Assembly: GCA_026386995.1 (NCBI GenBank)
Contig: JAPLMO010000386.1
Coordinates: 1 to 12,766 of the forward strand
From: Planctomycetota bacterium
GTDB lineage: Bacteria > Planctomycetota > Phycisphaerae > FEN-1346
DNA length: 12,766 nucleotides
Reading direction: 5' to 3'
Part shown: positions 12,670-12,766 of the stretch, piece by piece
Position numbering within the stretch: the stretch's first letter is position 1
How the letters are laid out: each line of letters starts with the position of its first letter
Position numbers and translations under genes: made by a program
The notes under the pieces: model-generated
What the model was told of the DNA's origin: nothing
The model's database searches: none
What the model saw: only the letters and a program-made list of their open reading frames with translations

Positions 12670-12766
12670 GCGGTTGCCACGCCGACGCCTGAGCAGCGCC
12701 ACACCCAGCGCCACGAGCGCCAGCGTCGCCGGCTCGGGAACCGCGCTTATCCCGCCGGTCAACTGA
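12658..12766 (-). CDS. C-terminus of a PEP-CTERM sorted surface protein (partial)
   Basis: Read on the minus strand from the window edge, the frame gives QLTGGISAVPEPATLALV, then ALGVALL, then RRRRGNRVGA and a TAG stop. This is the classical PEP-CTERM sorting tail: a Val-Pro-Glu-Pro motif, a short hydrophobic helix and a cluster of four arginines. In bacteria with exosortase, such tails direct secreted proteins to the envelope, where they are cut and anchored or released. Only 35 residues are inside the window, so the main domain and function cannot be given. The tail normally ends at or soon after the arginines. Here five more residues (NRVGA, after one Gly) follow, most of them encoded by a palindrome that also supplies the stop. 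Other frames across this region are not coding. Confidence 0.9.
   Translation of the reverse strand, partial: QLTGGISAVPEPATLALVALGVALLRRRRGNRVGA

Noticed and set aside
12477..12704. A 75-codon minus-strand frame near the right edge
   Set aside because: It is mostly hairpin repeat sequence. The true gene at this edge uses a different frame ending at 12658 with a PEP-CTERM tail.

Overview
The window looks like part of a Planctomycetota chromosome, possibly Phycisphaerae-like and probably from a metagenome assembly. Four things point there: very high GC with almost every frame open; a Minf_1886-family protein, a family restricted to Planctomycetes and Verrucomicrobia; a PEP-CTERM sorting tail at the right edge; and intergenic spaces packed with short GC-rich palindromes. 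No tRNA, rRNA, CRISPR array, transposase or phage gene is visible. No stretch over 300 bases lacks a gene.

Left part (1-2448). Bases 1-150 encode, on the minus strand, the Walker A region of the ClpC D2 module. From about base 142 the plus strand encodes the ClpC C-terminus. The two pieces face each other head to head and about 60 residues between them are missing, so this is either an inversion breakpoint or, more likely, a chimeric contig end. A textbook terminator closes clpC. A sigma70-like promoter and a structured leader then precede an exported TPR protein of unknown function.

Centre (2547-7441). A good promoter drives a RicT/PSP1 protein that starts at TTG and carries long disordered tails, including an Arg/Gly/Gln repeat tail. 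Methionyl-tRNA synthetase follows one base later. A 180-bp nested inverted repeat comes next. After it lie a Minf_1886 protein, a 41-residue single-pass membrane protein that is easily missed, and a 167-residue protein of unknown function, all on one strand.

Right part (7524-12766). A membrane PAS histidine kinase and a REC-PAS-kinase hybrid form a tight pair. They converge on a response regulator whose C-terminal domain resembles an RsbW-type ATPase that has lost its nucleotide-binding motifs. Together they look like a multi-step phosphorelay, but the input and output are unknown. A PHP-family histidinol-phosphatase-like gene follows, perhaps transcribed without a leader. At the end is the C-terminus of a surface protein on the minus strand with a PEP-CTERM tail.

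The most unusual non-coding content is the family of paired, oppositely oriented hairpins at 6.1-6.3, 11.5-11.66 and 12.54-12.67 kb. Their stems vary in a compensatory way, and one of them overlaps the stop codon of the PEP-CTERM gene.
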